DNA from: Puniceibacterium confluentis
Lineage (GTDB): Bacteria; Pseudomonadota; Alphaproteobacteria; Rhodobacterales; Rhodobacteraceae
NCBI RefSeq assembly: GCF_007923445.1
Contig: NZ_VOJI01000004.1
Coordinates: 62,001 to 126,000, forward strand
Reading direction: 5' to 3'
Length of the DNA: 64,000 bases
Each line of letters begins with the position of its first letter. Positions within the stretch are counted from its first letter, which is position 1. Under the pieces are notes generated by a model. That model did not search any database and was not told where the DNA came from. It saw only the letters and a list, made by a program, of their open reading frames with translations. Positions 54,171 to 63,486 of the stretch are shown here, piece by piece. Both the position numbers and the translations under genes were made by a program.

Positions 54171-54485
54171 ATGCCCCGCACTGCCAACCCGCTTCATCTG
54201 TGGAACGCCACATTGCAGATGACCTTCCTGCTGATCGAGACACAGTCCGTGATCACCATGCGCTTGCTGGGCATGGCCGGACTGTGGAACGTGACCCGAT
54301 CCGAAAACACCCGGATGGTGGATGAAAAGCCGCCCGCGATGATGCAATCGGCGATGAATGCCGTCAGCGCAACGATGAACGGTGCCCGACCTGACCAGAT
54401 CGTGACATCGGCCATCCGCCCCCTGCGCGCCAAGACCCGCAGCAACACCAACCGGCTGGCCAAGCGCGGCCCGAAATTCAACTGA
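54171..54485 (+). CDS. Conserved helical protein upstream of ureC (phasin/antifreeze-like)
   Basis: A 104-residue helical protein: LHLWNATLQMTFLLIETQSV, MRLLGMAGLWNVTRSENTRM, MMQSAMNAVSATMNGARPDQ and the basic end TRSNTNRLAKRGPKF. Close relatives occur widely in Rhodobacteraceae under the label antifreeze protein, which is not backed by function. Its amphipathic helices recall phasins. It ends 11 bp before ureC. The 197 bp upstream (53974-54170) show no second gene. Confidence 0.7.
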   Translation: MPRTANPLHLWNATLQMTFLLIETQSVITMRLLGMAGLWNVTRSENTRMVDEKPPAMMQSAMNAVSATMNGARPDQIVTSAIRPLRAKTRSNTNRLAKRGPKFN

Positions 54486-54496
54486 GGACCTGACCC

Positions 54497-56206
54497 ATGC
54501 CCGCAACGATTGCCCGCGCCGACTATGCCGCCATGTTCGGTCCCACCACCGGGGACCGGCTGCGGCTGGCCGACACCGACCTCATCATCGAGGTCGAGCG
54601 TGACCTCACCACCTACGGTGAAGAGGTCAAGTTCGGCGGCGGCAAGGTGATCCGGGACGGCATGGGGCAGAGCCAGGTGACCCGTGCGGACGGTGCGGTC
54701 GACACGGTGATCACCAACGCGTTGATCGTGGACCACTCCGGCATCTACAAGGCCGACGTGGCACTGCGCGACGGGCGCATCCACGCCATCGGCAAGGCCG
54801 GCAATCCGGACACGCAACCCGGTGTCGACATCATCATCGGTCCGGGCACCGAGATCATCGCAGGCGAAGGGCGCATCCTGACAGCCGGCGGGTTTGATTC
54901 CCACATTCACTTCATCTGCCCGCAACAGATCGAGGATGCACTGCATTCGGGGCTCACCACCATGCTGGGCGGCGGCACCGGCCCGGCACACGGCACGCTG
55001 GCCACGACCTGCACCCCCGGCGCCTGGCACATGGGCCGGATGCTGCAGGCGGCGGATGCCTTTCCGATGAACCTGGCCTTTGCCGGCAAGGGCAACGCCT
55101 CGCTGCCGGCCGCGCTGATCGAGCAGATCATGGGCGGCGCCTGTTCCCTGAAGCTGCACGAGGACTGGGGCACCACACCCGGCGCCATCGACTGCTGCCT
55201 TTCGGTGGCCGACGACTATGACGTGCAGGTGATGATCCACACCGACACCCTGAACGAATCCGGCTTTGTGGAAAACACCGTGAAGGCGATGAAGGGCCGC
55301 ACCATCCACGCCTTTCACACCGAAGGCGCCGGTGGCGGTCACGCCCCCGACATCATCAAGATCTGCGGCGAGGAATTTGTCCTGCCGTCGTCGACCAACC
55401 CGACGCGGCCCTATACGGTGAACACCCTCGAAGAGCATCTCGATATGCTCATGGTCTGCCACCACCTTGATAAATCCATCCCCGAAGATGTGGCCTTTGC
55501 CGAAAGCCGCATCCGCCGCGAGACGATCGCGGCCGAGGATATCCTGCATGACATGGGGGCGTTTTCGATCATCGCCTCTGACAGCCAGGCGATGGGCCGT
55601 GTCGGCGAGGTGATCATCCGCACCTGGCAGACCGCCGACAAGATGAAAAAGCAGCGTGGGGCACTGGCGGGGGAAACCGGCGACAACGACAACCTGCGGG
55701 TGCGCCGGTACATCGCGAAATACACCATCAATCCGGCCATCGCCCACGGGCTGAGCCACGAGATCGGCAGCATCGCGCCCGGCAAACGCGCGGATCTCGT
55801 GCTGTGGAATCCGGCTTTCTTTGGTGTCAAACCCGAGATGGTGCTGATGGGAGGGACCATCGTCTGTGCCCAGATGGGCGATCCGAATGCGTCAATCCCC
55901 ACGCCGCAGCCGGTCTATTCCCGGCCGATGTGGGGGGCCTATGGCCGCTCGGTCGAAAAGTCCGCCGTCACGTTTGTGTCAGAAGCGGCACAAAGCCACG
56001 ATATCCGCGGTACGCTGGGTCTCGCCAAGCAGACGCTGGCGGTGCGCAACACCCGCGGCATCGGCAAGAAGGACCTGATTCTGAACGACGCGCTGCCACA
56101 TATCGAGGTGAATCCCGAGACTTACGAGGTGCGCGCCGATGGTGAGCTGCTGACCTGCGAACCCGCCAGCGTCCTGCCGATGGCACAGCGCTACTTTTTG
56201 TTCTGA
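54497..56206 (+). CDS. ureC: Urease alpha (catalytic) subunit
   Basis: A 569-residue nickel metallohydrolase. All catalytic features are present: the nickel histidines in [12 protein letters not shown], the carbamylated lysine in [14 protein letters not shown], histidines in [10 protein letters not shown] and [12 protein letters not shown], the mobile-flap CHH in [13 protein letters not shown], and the Asp in [14 protein letters not shown]. It splits urea in the cytoplasm with UreA and UreB. Length is normal for the family. A perfect inverted repeat, GCATCCC-G-GGGATGC, lies 42 bp downstream at 56249-56263. Confidence 0.98.
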   Translation: MPATIARADYAAMFGPTTGDRLRLADTDLIIEVERDLTTYGEEVKFGGGKVIRDGMGQSQVTRADGAVDTVITNALIVDHSGIYKADVALRDGRIHAIGKAGNPDTQPGVDIIIGPGTEIIAGEGRILTAGGFDSHIHFICPQQIEDALHSGLTTMLGGGTGPAHGTLATTCTPGAWHMGRMLQAADAFPMNLAFAGKGNASLPAALIEQIMGGACSLKLHEDWGTTPGAIDCCLSVADDYDVQVMIHTDTLNESGFVENTVKAMKGRTIHAFHTEGAGGGHAPDIIKICGEEFVLPSSTNPTRPYTVNTLEEHLDMLMVCHHLDKSIPEDVAFAESRIRRETIAAEDILHDMGAFSIIASDSQAMGRVGEVIIRTWQTADKMKKQRGALAGETGDNDNLRVRRYIAKYTINPAIAHGLSHEIGSIAPGKRADLVLWNPAFFGVKPEMVLMGGTIVCAQMGDPNASIPTPQPVYSRPMWGAYGRSVEKSAVTFVSEAAQSHDIRGTLGLAKQTLAVRNTRGIGKKDLILNDALPHIEVNPETYEVRADGELLTCEPASVLPMAQRYFLF

Positions 56207-56248
56207 GGACCTCGTGATGCCGGATACACAGTCAGCCATGCACCAAAC

Positions 56249-56263
56249 GCATCCCGGGGATGC
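56249..56263. repeat. Inverted repeat downstream of ureC
   Basis: GCATCCC-G-GGGATGC, 7-bp arms around one base, lies in the 140-bp gap between ureC and the DUF1127 gene. There is no T-run behind it, so it may be an operator or an mRNA-stabilising hairpin rather than a terminator. Confidence 0.5.
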
Positions 56264-56346
56264 CCTTTCGGGGGTGTTGGCGCGTTCTTCTTCTGCCTAT
56301 TTGATGTGCAACGAAACGGACCAACAGTCAAAACGGAACGCATATC

Positions 56347-56568
56347 ATGGCCCATGCCATCACTTTCACCGACACCTACCCCAAGGCCCCGCTGCTGACA
56401 CGCATTGCCGACGGCCTGGCCAACTGGATAGACTCGGTTGCCGAAAATCATCCCCGGATGCGCGCCGTGCGCGCCCTGCGGGCGATGAGCGACACTCAGC
56501 TGGCGGCACGCGGCATCACCCGCGACGAGATCGTGCACCACGTGTTCAAGGACACATACTACCGCTGA
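56347..56568 (+). CDS. DUF1127 small protein
   Basis: A 73-residue protein with the DUF1127 core HPRMRAVRALRAMSDTQLAA and GITRDEIVHHVFKDTYY. These short basic proteins are common in alphaproteobacteria, some binding RNA and affecting RNA turnover or phosphate metabolism. The preceding 140 bp give room for its own promoter, so it may be regulated apart from the urease genes despite lying between ureC and ureE. Confidence 0.88.
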   Translation: MAHAITFTDTYPKAPLLTRIADGLANWIDSVAENHPRMRAVRALRAMSDTQLAARGITRDEIVHHVFKDTYYR

Positions 56569-56602
56569 TCACCGATCAGTGCGCAACGGCCCGGGGGCGC
56601 GG

Positions 56603-57148
56603 ATGAGTGCCCCCGCCTTTACCGCCCAGCTCTACCGCGCGACTCCCTCGCAGGAACATCCGGCAGGATGCGCCGAGCTGGATTACGAGGACCGGTTCCT
56701 GCGCCGCAAGGTGCTGACGCTGAAAGACGGCCGCACGGTTTTGGCCGACCTGCCGAAAACCACCTCACTCGATCATGGCGGCGTCCTGGTGACCACCACC
56801 GGTGAAGAAATCGCCATTGCCGCAGCGTCCCAGCCGCTTCTGGCGGTGACCGGGACCGACATGGTGCGCATCGCCTGGCATATCGGCAACCGCCACACGC
56901 CCTGCCAGATCGAAGCCGAACGCCTGCTGATCCAGCATGATCACGTCATCCGCGACATGCTGATCCGGATTGGCGCAACGGTTGCCGAGGTGCACGAACC
57001 CTTCACCCCCGAAGGTGGCGCATACGGCATGGGGCGCACCCATGGCCACGACCATTCGCACAGCCACGGGCCGGACAGTCATTCCCATGACCACGGCCAC
57101 AGCCATGATCACACCCACGATCAGTCGCACGACCATGATCACCACTGA
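56603..57148 (+). CDS. ureE: Urease accessory protein UreE with His-rich tail
   Basis: A 181-residue nickel chaperone. The core has LRRKVLTLKDGRTVLADLPK, AWHIGNRHTPCQIEAERLLI and IRDMLIRIGATVAEVHEPF; the GNRHTP histidine is the dimer-interface nickel ligand. The last 35 residues are mostly His, Asp and Ser ([19 protein letters not shown] and similar), a nickel store. The ATG at 56603 follows GGGGGCGC rather than a strong ribosome site. Its end overlaps ureF by 14 bases. Confidence 0.95.
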   Translation: MSAPAFTAQLYRATPSQEHPAGCAELDYEDRFLRRKVLTLKDGRTVLADLPKTTSLDHGGVLVTTTGEEIAIAAASQPLLAVTGTDMVRIAWHIGNRHTPCQIEAERLLIQHDHVIRDMLIRIGATVAEVHEPFTPEGGAYGMGRTHGHDHSHSHGPDSHSHDHGHSHDHTHDQSHDHDHH

Positions 57149-57773
57149 TCCGCATCTGACATTGCACCAGCTGTTTTCGCCGGCTTTTCCCGTCGGGGCC
57201 TTTGCCTATTCGCACGGTCTGGAAACCTGTGTGCAGGCGGCGCAGGTGACCGACGCCGCCGCATTGCAGGACTGGCTGGAAACTGTGCTGGAATATGGCG
57301 CCGGTTGGTCGGATGCGGTTCTGATGGCGCAGGCGGCACAGGGCGGTGACACCGACACCCTGGCCGACCTGGCGCTGGCACTGTCCCCCTCGCATGAACG
57401 CCGCCGCGAGACCGCGCTGCAAGGTGCGGCGCTTGCCGCCACCGTGTCCGAAGTCTGGGGCATTGATGTCCCGCCGCTGCCCTACCCGGTTGCCATGGGC
57501 CGTTCCGTGGCGCTGCTCGATCTGCCGTTGCCACCAGCGCTGACCCTGTATCTGCAGGCCTTTGCCGCCAATCTGACCGGTGCGGGAGTGCGGTTGATCC
57601 CGCTGGGACAGACCGACGGCCAGCGGGTCATCCGTACTCTGACCCCGCTGTGCCAGCGGCTGGCGGACCGGGCGATCCGTGCCGATCTCGACGACATCGG
57701 CGGCTTTGCCCCGCTGCTGGATATTGCCAGCCAGCGCCATGACCAGCTCTATTCCCGCCTGTTCCGCTCGTAA
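57135..57773 (+). CDS. ureF: Urease accessory protein UreF
   Basis: A 212-residue helical accessory protein. The opening [20 protein letters not shown] is the UreF signature; [18 protein letters not shown] and [14 protein letters not shown] follow. In the UreD-UreF-UreG complex it gates GTP use by UreG during nickel delivery. The ATG at 57135 lies within the His-tail codons of ureE; this overlap sets the start, since the sequence before it in this frame is Thr/Met noise. Confidence 0.93.
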   Translation: MITTDPHLTLHQLFSPAFPVGAFAYSHGLETCVQAAQVTDAAALQDWLETVLEYGAGWSDAVLMAQAAQGGDTDTLADLALALSPSHERRRETALQGAALAATVSEVWGIDVPPLPYPVAMGRSVALLDLPLPPALTLYLQAFAANLTGAGVRLIPLGQTDGQRVIRTLTPLCQRLADRAIRADLDDIGGFAPLLDIASQRHDQLYSRLFRS

Positions 57774-57783
57774 GGAGAACCCC

Positions 57784-58416
57784 ATGACATCTTTGAACGG
57801 ACCCCTGCGTGTCGGCCTTGGTGGCCCGGTCGGTGCCGGCAAGACGACGCTGACGGCGGCGCTGTGCCGCGCGCTGCGCGACCGCCTGTCGATGGCGGTG
57901 GTGACCAATGACATTTACACCCAGGAAGATGCCGAGGCGCTGATGCGTCTGCAGGTGCTGCCGCTGGACCGGATCAAGGGGGTCGAAACCGGCGGTTGCC
58001 CGCACACCGCGATCCGCGAGGATGCCTCGATCAACCTCGCCGCCATTGCCGAGTTGAACGCGGCCCACCCCGGTCTGGATCTGATCCTGATCGAGTCGGG
58101 GGGCGACAACCTTTCGGCGACGTTTTCACCGGAACTGGCGGATGTGACGATCTACGTGATCGACGTGGCCGCGGGCGAAGAGATCCCGCGCAAGGGCGGC
58201 CCGGCGATCACCCGCTCGGATATCCTGGTGATCAACAAGACGGATCTGGCGCCGCATGTCGGCGCGTCGCTTGAGGTCATGCGCCGCGACGCCACGCGGA
58301 TGCGGGCCGGAAAACCGTTTGTCTTCAGTTCTCTGCGCAAGGGGGACGGGGTAGAGGCCATTGTCGATCTGCTCACGCAGATTGGCGGGCTGCCACTGAC
58401 ACACGCGGCCGAATGA
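57784..58416 (+). CDS. ureG: Urease accessory GTPase UreG
   Basis: A 210-residue GTPase: P-loop [20 protein letters not shown], the CPH nickel motif [16 protein letters not shown], the [17 protein letters not shown] switch and the base motif [12 protein letters not shown]. It supplies nickel to urease using GTP. RBS AAGGAGA sits seven bases before the ATG at 57784, 10 bp after ureF. Last gene of the urease operon; it converges with the EutA-like gene 51 bp downstream. Confidence 0.97.
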   Translation: MTSLNGPLRVGLGGPVGAGKTTLTAALCRALRDRLSMAVVTNDIYTQEDAEALMRLQVLPLDRIKGVETGGCPHTAIREDASINLAAIAELNAAHPGLDLILIESGGDNLSATFSPELADVTIYVIDVAAGEEIPRKGGPAITRSDILVINKTDLAPHVGASLEVMRRDATRMRAGKPFVFSSLRKGDGVEAIVDLLTQIGGLPLTHAAE

Positions 58417-58467
58417 CCGCGTTGCGCCCGGCCGGTGCAGAGTGCGGATATCTGCGACGCCCCCGCG

Positions 58468-59208
58468 TCAGCACTCGGCAAACAGTCTCCCGTAGCCCTG
58501 CAGCCGGGTGTCCACTCCGGCCTGGCGCAGCATGTGCCAGCCCAGTGCCTGGTTGCTGGACAGCACCGGCAGGCCGGTGCGCGCCTCAAGCGCGGCGATG
58601 AGTTCGAGCGTGCGCAGGTTGGTGCAGGACAGGAACACACCATCCACACCGCCCTGTTGCGCCAGCGCCTCTGCTGCCGCCATGATGGAGCCGGGCGCGA
58701 TGCGCACGACCCGGTCTTCGCGGGCTTCGTTGAAGCTGCCAAAGACCGGCGTGTCGATGCCGTTGCAGCGCAGGACGTCGCGCAGCCGGTCCGAGACGCC
58801 GGCGACATAAGGCGACAGGATCGCCAGCCGCCGCAGGCCCATCGTGGTGCAGGCGGCGACCAGAGCCGTGACCGGGTTGGTCACTCTGGGGGTCGGTGCG
58901 GCGGCGCGGATCAACTTCGCCACCACCGCAGGCCCGATCACCGCCGCCCCCGAGGTGCAGCCATACCCCACCACTGCGTAGCGTTGCGCCTGTGGCAGAA
59001 GCCGGGCGGCGGCGGGCAGATCCTGCGCCATCTGCCTCAGGGTATCGGGCGTCACCTCGTCGCCGCTGGGCACCCGGCTGACCAGCAGATTGACCTGCGC
59101 CGGGATCAGCTGGCGCAGATCCCGCTCCAGGCTTTCGTCCGCCTGCAACACGATCAATCCGATGCGCAGCTCATCCGCCGCCAGCGTGTCATAGGGGAAA
59201 TCGGTCAT
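58468..59208 (-). CDS. Maleate isomerase/EutA-like Asp-Glu racemase superfamily protein
   Basis: A 246-residue enzyme with the paired catalytic cysteines of this group: VGYGCTSGAAVIGPAVV and VFLSCTNLRTLELIAALEA. Maleate cis-trans isomerase, arylmalonate decarboxylase and the EutA protein of ectoine utilisation all share this pattern. The ATG at 59208 overlaps the M24 hydrolase stop by four bases. It is the last gene of a leftward three-gene operon. Substrate not known; EutA itself has no firm biochemical role either. Confidence 0.8.
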   Translation of the reverse strand: MTDFPYDTLAADELRIGLIVLQADESLERDLRQLIPAQVNLLVSRVPSGDEVTPDTLRQMAQDLPAAARLLPQAQRYAVVGYGCTSGAAVIGPAVVAKLIRAAAPTPRVTNPVTALVAACTTMGLRRLAILSPYVAGVSDRLRDVLRCNGIDTPVFGSFNEAREDRVVRIAPGSIMAAAEALAQQGGVDGVFLSCTNLRTLELIAALEARTGLPVLSSNQALGWHMLRQAGVDTRLQGYGRLFAEC

Positions 59209-60362
59209 GCCACGGGCTCCAGTACCGGAATCTCCGGCCCCGAGGGCGGCGAGAGCCATTCCGGGCCGGTGTCGCGGATCACAAGGTTTTCCTCATGCAC
59301 CATGATGCGCCCTTCGCCCATGTCAAGACAGGGTTCCAGCGTCAGCACCATGCCGGGACGCAGTTCCTCGCGGTCATCCGGCAGGACTGAAAAGCCTTCG
59401 GTCAGCTGCATGCCCAGCCCGTGGCCCAGACGCCCCGGTGCGGTGCGCCCGGGCCCCAGCACTTTGGTCATTGCGGCGTGGAGGTCGGACGCCAGCGCAC
59501 CGGGGCGGGCTGCGGCAAACCCGGCAGCGGTCGCGTCGATCAGGCGGGCATGGGCGTCGCGCACGGCAACTGACGGGTCGCCGACCGAATAATTCCGGTC
59601 GAAATCGCAGAAATACCCCTCGTGCACCAATCCGGTGTCCAGCATCAGCACATCCCCGGGCTGCAATGGCGCCGGTGTCGCCGGAGAGATCACGTCGGCA
59701 TATCCCCCGGCTCCCGACGCGCCCGCCAGATAGGGCACCCAGTCGGCGCCTTCCTCGAGGCACAGCCGCTGGAAGTCGCGAAACACCCGGTCGAGCCCGA
59801 TTCCCGCGGCCGCCACCTCGGGCACGCGGGCAAAGGCGCGTCCGGCAATGGCGCAGGCCTGCCGGATCAGCCCGATCTCGGCCTCGGACTTTTCCGCCCG
59901 CAGGTGCTGTACCAGCCCCTGATCGGACACCATGCGCAGCGGCTTGAGCGCGGCCCGCAGCGCCGCGTAGTCAGACAGCGGCAGGCGCAGGTGGCTGCCC
60001 GGTCCCATCGGCAGGCCGATCTGGACGCCGCGCCCCCTCACTTCGGACAGGGTGTCGGCCAGCAGGCTGATGCCATCGTCACCGGGGCGCGGCGCGGGCC
60101 AGCAGCGGATTTCCCGGATCCAGGTGCGTTCCATCAGGGCCTGACCGATGCCGGGGATCACCGCCACCGGGTCACCATGCCCGGGAATGACCAGAAACCA
60201 GGGCCGCGTCGGGCTTTCCCAGAAACGGGTCAGAAAGCCGCTGAAATACCGCAGGTCCGGTTCGGTGGTGACCAGCAGCGCCGCCAGATCCTGACGCGCC
60301 ATTGCGGCCTGCGCCCGGGCGACCCGGGCCTGATATTCGGCATCCGGAAGCGTCAGGCTCAT
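59205..60362 (-). CDS. M24-family metallohydrolase (ectoine hydrolase-like)
   Basis: A 385-residue pita-bread hydrolase. The metal ligands are all visible: LMLDTGLVHEGYFCDFDRNY (two Asp), GRLGHGLGMQLTEG (His), MVLTLEPCLDMGEG and MVHEENLVI (two Glu). The N-terminal creatinase-like domain begins YFSGFLTRFWESPTRPWFLV. Relatives include ectoine hydrolase (EutD/DoeA, about 390 residues) and aminopeptidase P. Length and operon partners favour the ectoine-hydrolase side, but DoeA is normally with a deacetylase gene, which is absent here. Overlaps both neighbours by four bases. Confidence 0.78.
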   Translation of the reverse strand: MSLTLPDAEYQARVARAQAAMARQDLAALLVTTEPDLRYFSGFLTRFWESPTRPWFLVIPGHGDPVAVIPGIGQALMERTWIREIRCWPAPRPGDDGISLLADTLSEVRGRGVQIGLPMGPGSHLRLPLSDYAALRAALKPLRMVSDQGLVQHLRAEKSEAEIGLIRQACAIAGRAFARVPEVAAAGIGLDRVFRDFQRLCLEEGADWVPYLAGASGAGGYADVISPATPAPLQPGDVLMLDTGLVHEGYFCDFDRNYSVGDPSVAVRDAHARLIDATAAGFAAARPGALASDLHAAMTKVLGPGRTAPGRLGHGLGMQLTEGFSVLPDDREELRPGMVLTLEPCLDMGEGRIMVHEENLVIRDTGPEWLSPPSGPEIPVLEPVA

Positions 60363-61420
60363 GGTTCTTCGGTCACGAAGGCCAGCACGCGGGACGACTC
60401 CTCCAGCGCCAGGGCGGTGCGATGCGCCCGGCTCGACAGCACGGCTGCCACACTGGCGCCGCCGGAGGCAGTGGTGGCCAGACCCAGTTCCGCCAGTCGT
60501 GGCAGCACGGCGTTCACTTCGGCGTCCGACAGGGTCACGACCGCGTCCGCATCCCGGGCCAGCCCCCTGAGCGCGATCATCGACGCCTCTTTGCAGTCCA
60601 GCCGCCCCATGTCCGAAACCGGCCCGCGCACCGGCGTGAACCGTTCGTTGTCAAGGGATTGCGCTACGCAGGGTGCGGCGTCGGGCTCAACGACAATCAC
60701 ACGCGGCGCCTCGCCCCAGAGGCGACGGGTGGCTGCAGCGACAGCGGCGGCAAGCCCGCCGACGCCGGCCTGCACGAACACATGGGTCGGCGCCGGGTGC
60801 AGTTGTTCACCGACCTCGGCCATCAGCGCGAGGTATCCCTGCATCAGGCGTTGCGGGATCTCGGTATAGCCCTCCCAGGAACTGTCTGACAGCAGTGTCC
60901 AGCCCTTGGCATCAGCCGCCTCGGCGGCGGCCTGCATGCTGTCTTCGTAGTTGCGCCCGGAACGCACCACTTCGGCGCCTTTGGCGCGCAGGCGCAGGGC
61001 AAAGCTGTCGGGCACGGTGTCGGACAGATAGACCACGGCACGGGCACCGAACACCGCGGCTCCGGCGGCGACCGACAGCCCGTGGTTGCCGGCGCTGGCC
61101 GTGACAAACGTGTGTCCCCCCAGCGCGCCGACCGGATCCTCGGGAGAAAGCGCCGCAGCCGCATGGGCAATGACATGCGCCGCGCCCAGGGCCTTGAAAC
61201 TGCCCAGACCCATGCGCGTCCTTTCGTCCTTGACCCACAGCGCGGCGATGTGGCTGTCGCGGGCGAGGTCGGGCAGGGTGGTCAGCGGGGTGATTTGCGC
61301 CACTGGACAGCGCCGCAGCAACGCCAGCACCGGGCCCGGGTCGTCCTGCGGGTAGGGGATGCCGTCGGGCAGGGGAAAGTCGCGCGATTCGGCGCGAAAT
61401 GGATTTTTTATCAGCTTCAT
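60359..61420 (-). CDS. Diaminopropionate ammonia-lyase-like PLP enzyme
   Basis: A 353-residue fold-type II PLP enzyme. KDERTRMGLGSFKALGAAHV contains the PLP lysine; FVTASAGNHGLSVAAGAAVF is the PLP-phosphate/substrate loop, and VQAGVGGLAAAVAAA the phosphate cup. DSSWEGYTEIPQRLMQGY is typical of 2,3-diaminopropionate ammonia-lyase (DpaL/YgeX), which is usually about 400 residues, so this is short. An EutB-type threonine dehydratase is the alternative. First gene of the operon with the M24 hydrolase and EutA-like genes. Confidence 0.78.
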   Translation of the reverse strand: MKLIKNPFRAESRDFPLPDGIPYPQDDPGPVLALLRRCPVAQITPLTTLPDLARDSHIAALWVKDERTRMGLGSFKALGAAHVIAHAAAALSPEDPVGALGGHTFVTASAGNHGLSVAAGAAVFGARAVVYLSDTVPDSFALRLRAKGAEVVRSGRNYEDSMQAAAEAADAKGWTLLSDSSWEGYTEIPQRLMQGYLALMAEVGEQLHPAPTHVFVQAGVGGLAAAVAAATRRLWGEAPRVIVVEPDAAPCVAQSLDNERFTPVRGPVSDMGRLDCKEASMIALRGLARDADAVVTLSDAEVNAVLPRLAELGLATTASGGASVAAVLSSRAHRTALALEESSRVLAFVTEEP

Positions 61421-61579
61421 GCCCGACAGTTGGCCCCGTCGAAGCCTGTCGAGTCAAACCCGAATTCGGCCTGGCGGTGACAAAAGCGTGCGAATTTCCC
61501 GTCGGTTGACCGAAGCGGGCGGGCGGTTCAACCTGGGGTCAAGCGCTGCGGTGCGGTGCCGCAGTTTTCAGACACTGCG

Positions 61580-61634
61580 GCCCCGCCGTCGGGGCAGGGC
61601 CGTTTGAGGTGTCGAAGAGTTTGAGTTCTTCGAC
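61580..61634 (-). terminator. Two hairpins downstream of the ectoine operon
   Basis: Reading leftward after the aspartate kinase stop come GTCGAAGA and TCTTCGAC (8-bp stem, 61634-61611) and GCCCCG-ACGG-CGGGGC (6-bp stem, 61595-61580). Neither has a clean T-run, but the pair lies just beyond the last ectoine gene and probably ends its transcript. The 226-bp gap to the next gene holds no other feature. Confidence 0.5.
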
Positions 61635-61646
61635 AGCAACCGGCGA

Positions 61647-63077
61647 TCAGGCCACCAGTTTGGCAACCTTCCCGGTCTTGGGCATGAACGTCTCGTGCAA
61701 CGCCCGGATCGAACGGTCGAGAGACTCGCGCCCGACCACAAACTGCGCATCCACAGTGCGGGTCGTCTGGTGGGCGCTGATCACTTCGACCCCCGCCTTG
61801 CGCAATGCGCCCAGACCGCGTTCGAGCACGTGCAATCCACGCAGGTCCCGGCCGATGACCGCAACGATCGCTGCCGATGTCACACTTATGTGCGCGTTGG
61901 GGTAGACCTCGCTCAGATCCTTTTCGACCTTCTTGATCGTGCTCAGCGACGCATCGACATAGTGGGTGATCGTGTTGGCATTCGATGTCTTGGACACGAT
62001 CCGGCAGGCGTGGCGGGTCAGTCGCTCCAGCACCTTGGCATCGTAGCCCTTGACCCCGACCATGTCCTGCTCGAACAGCTCGAAGGCGTAGATGTCCAGC
62101 CCGGTGACGATCTCGGCAACGCCTTTCTCGGCCTCGGCCTCGTCGATCAACGTGCCCGGATCAAGCGGTTCGAACGCATTGGTGACGCGCAGCGACACTT
62201 CGGCCTGGCGCAGTGCCTTGGCCGCGGTGGGGTGGATCGCTTCCATGCCCATGTTGCTCAGCTGGTCGGCCACGTCATAGTTGGTGTGACCCAGCTTGCG
62301 GACATTGTCGGCGCCCACCAGCTTGGGGTCCGCCGATGACAGATGGAATTCCTTGTGGATGATCGCCTCGCGGGCGCGGGTGAGCGCGGCGATCTGGCTG
62401 AACGTCACTTCGGAATAACCGCGATCATACTTGTTCATCAGGCCTTCGACACATTGCGCATACCCGGTGACGATCGGCATCTCGGTGGTCAGGTCGATGC
62501 CCTGAAGCCCGTCGAGAATGCGCTCGTCCAGCGTCATTTCGCGTTCGTCCCGCCAGCCGGACAAATCCACGACCCGCGCGTTCACGCCATGACGGCGCAG
62601 CAGCAGAGCGGTGACAAAGGCCGAGTGCGATTCCCCCAGTCCGGAAAGCAGTTCACGGGTGATCGCCATGTGCTGCGACAGGCGGAAATGCCCGTAGGAA
62701 CACAGCCGCTGCAAGTCGATCAGGCAGGATCGGGCGCCCTCGATCCGGTCACGGACAAAATCCGCCGCCTGCGCCTGATCCGCCGGATGCGTCAGCACCG
62801 CTTCGTGTGCTTCGCGCATCGCCGCGTCGACGCGGGTCAGCGCGCTCATCCAGCCATGATCCTCGGTCTCGTTCGAGAAATGGGCATAAACCCCGGGTTC
62901 CTGGCTTTTCTTGTGTTCCAGCAACAGGTTGGTGATGCCACCAAAAGCCGAAACCACGAAGATCCGGTTGTAGTCGGGCGCGTTGACGCGAAACAGCGGC
63001 TCCAGCAGCTCGGCCAGGCGGGACATCGAGGTGCCGCCGATCTTTTCTACGGTATGATTCTGGAAAGTCGAACTCAT
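61647..63077 (-). CDS. ask: Aspartate kinase of the ectoine cluster (Ask_Ect)
   Basis: A 476-residue aspartate kinase of the type linked to ectoine genes. EKIGGTSMSRLAELLEPLF at the start (the KxGGTS phosphate site), VVSAFGGITNLLLEHKKS, then DRGYSEVTFSQIAALTRARE and FHLSSADPKLVG; two ACT-like regions near the end (CRIVSKTSNANTITHYVD, VTSAAIVAVIGRDL). Dedicated kinases of this type supply aspartyl phosphate for ectoine synthesis. ATG at 63077 is preferred; a GTG at 63092 would overlap ectC by four bases. Last gene of ectB-ectC-ask, 12 bp after ectC. Confidence 0.92.
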   Translation of the reverse strand: MSSTFQNHTVEKIGGTSMSRLAELLEPLFRVNAPDYNRIFVVSAFGGITNLLLEHKKSQEPGVYAHFSNETEDHGWMSALTRVDAAMREAHEAVLTHPADQAQAADFVRDRIEGARSCLIDLQRLCSYGHFRLSQHMAITRELLSGLGESHSAFVTALLLRRHGVNARVVDLSGWRDEREMTLDERILDGLQGIDLTTEMPIVTGYAQCVEGLMNKYDRGYSEVTFSQIAALTRAREAIIHKEFHLSSADPKLVGADNVRKLGHTNYDVADQLSNMGMEAIHPTAAKALRQAEVSLRVTNAFEPLDPGTLIDEAEAEKGVAEIVTGLDIYAFELFEQDMVGVKGYDAKVLERLTRHACRIVSKTSNANTITHYVDASLSTIKKVEKDLSEVYPNAHISVTSAAIVAVIGRDLRGLHVLERGLGALRKAGVEVISAHQTTRTVDAQFVVGRESLDRSIRALHETFMPKTGKVAKLVA

Positions 63078-63088
63078 GTTGTCCCCGC

Positions 63089-63481
63089 TCACGCGACCTC
63101 TTTGGGCGCGGCGTAGGATCCGTCTTCCTGGTGCACCTCCGTGCCGGTGACGGGCGGGTTGAAGCAGCAGGCCATGACCAGCTCTTCTTCGGCGCGCAGT
63201 GTATGTTTGTCATGCAGGTTCAGCGCGTACATCACCCCGGGCGTGATCTCGTGGGTCTCACCGGTGGCCAGATCGGTGATCGAGCCTTTGCCCTGCATGC
63301 AGAACACCGATTCAAAGTGGTTCTTGTAGTGGAACGTGTGCTCGGAGCCGGCCTTGAGATAGGTGATGTGGAACGAGAACCCCATCTTGTCATCCGCCAG
63401 CAGCATCCGGACCGAGGTCCACTCAGCGTCGGAAACGGCGCGGTCGGTGTCTTTGAGCTTGTTTACATCGCGTACAATCAT
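63089..63481 (-). CDS. ectC: L-ectoine synthase
   Basis: A 130-residue cupin that closes N-gamma-acetyl-diaminobutyrate to ectoine, a compatible solute. Seen are MIVRDVNKLKDTDRAV, MGFSFHITYLKAGSEHTFHY, NHFESVFCMQGKGSI and NLHDKHTLRAEEELVMAC, all hallmarks, including the iron-binding Glu, Tyr and His positions. Length is normal. Five bases separate it from ectB. Expression is likely to rise under salt stress as in relatives, though no osmotic element can be read here. Confidence 0.97.
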   Translation of the reverse strand: MIVRDVNKLKDTDRAVSDAEWTSVRMLLADDKMGFSFHITYLKAGSEHTFHYKNHFESVFCMQGKGSITDLATGETHEITPGVMYALNLHDKHTLRAEEELVMACCFNPPVTGTEVHQEDGSYAAPKEVA

Positions 63482-63486
63482 GTCGG

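Noticed and set aside
56970-57134. An upstream extension of ureF
   Set aside because: It overlaps the UreE His-tail out of frame and reads as Thr/Met-rich noise; UreF conservation starts right after the ATG at 57135.
57035-57145. Tandem repeat element in the ureE tail
   Set aside because: The His/Asp-rich codons are the normal nickel-binding tail of UreE, not a mobile or regulatory repeat.
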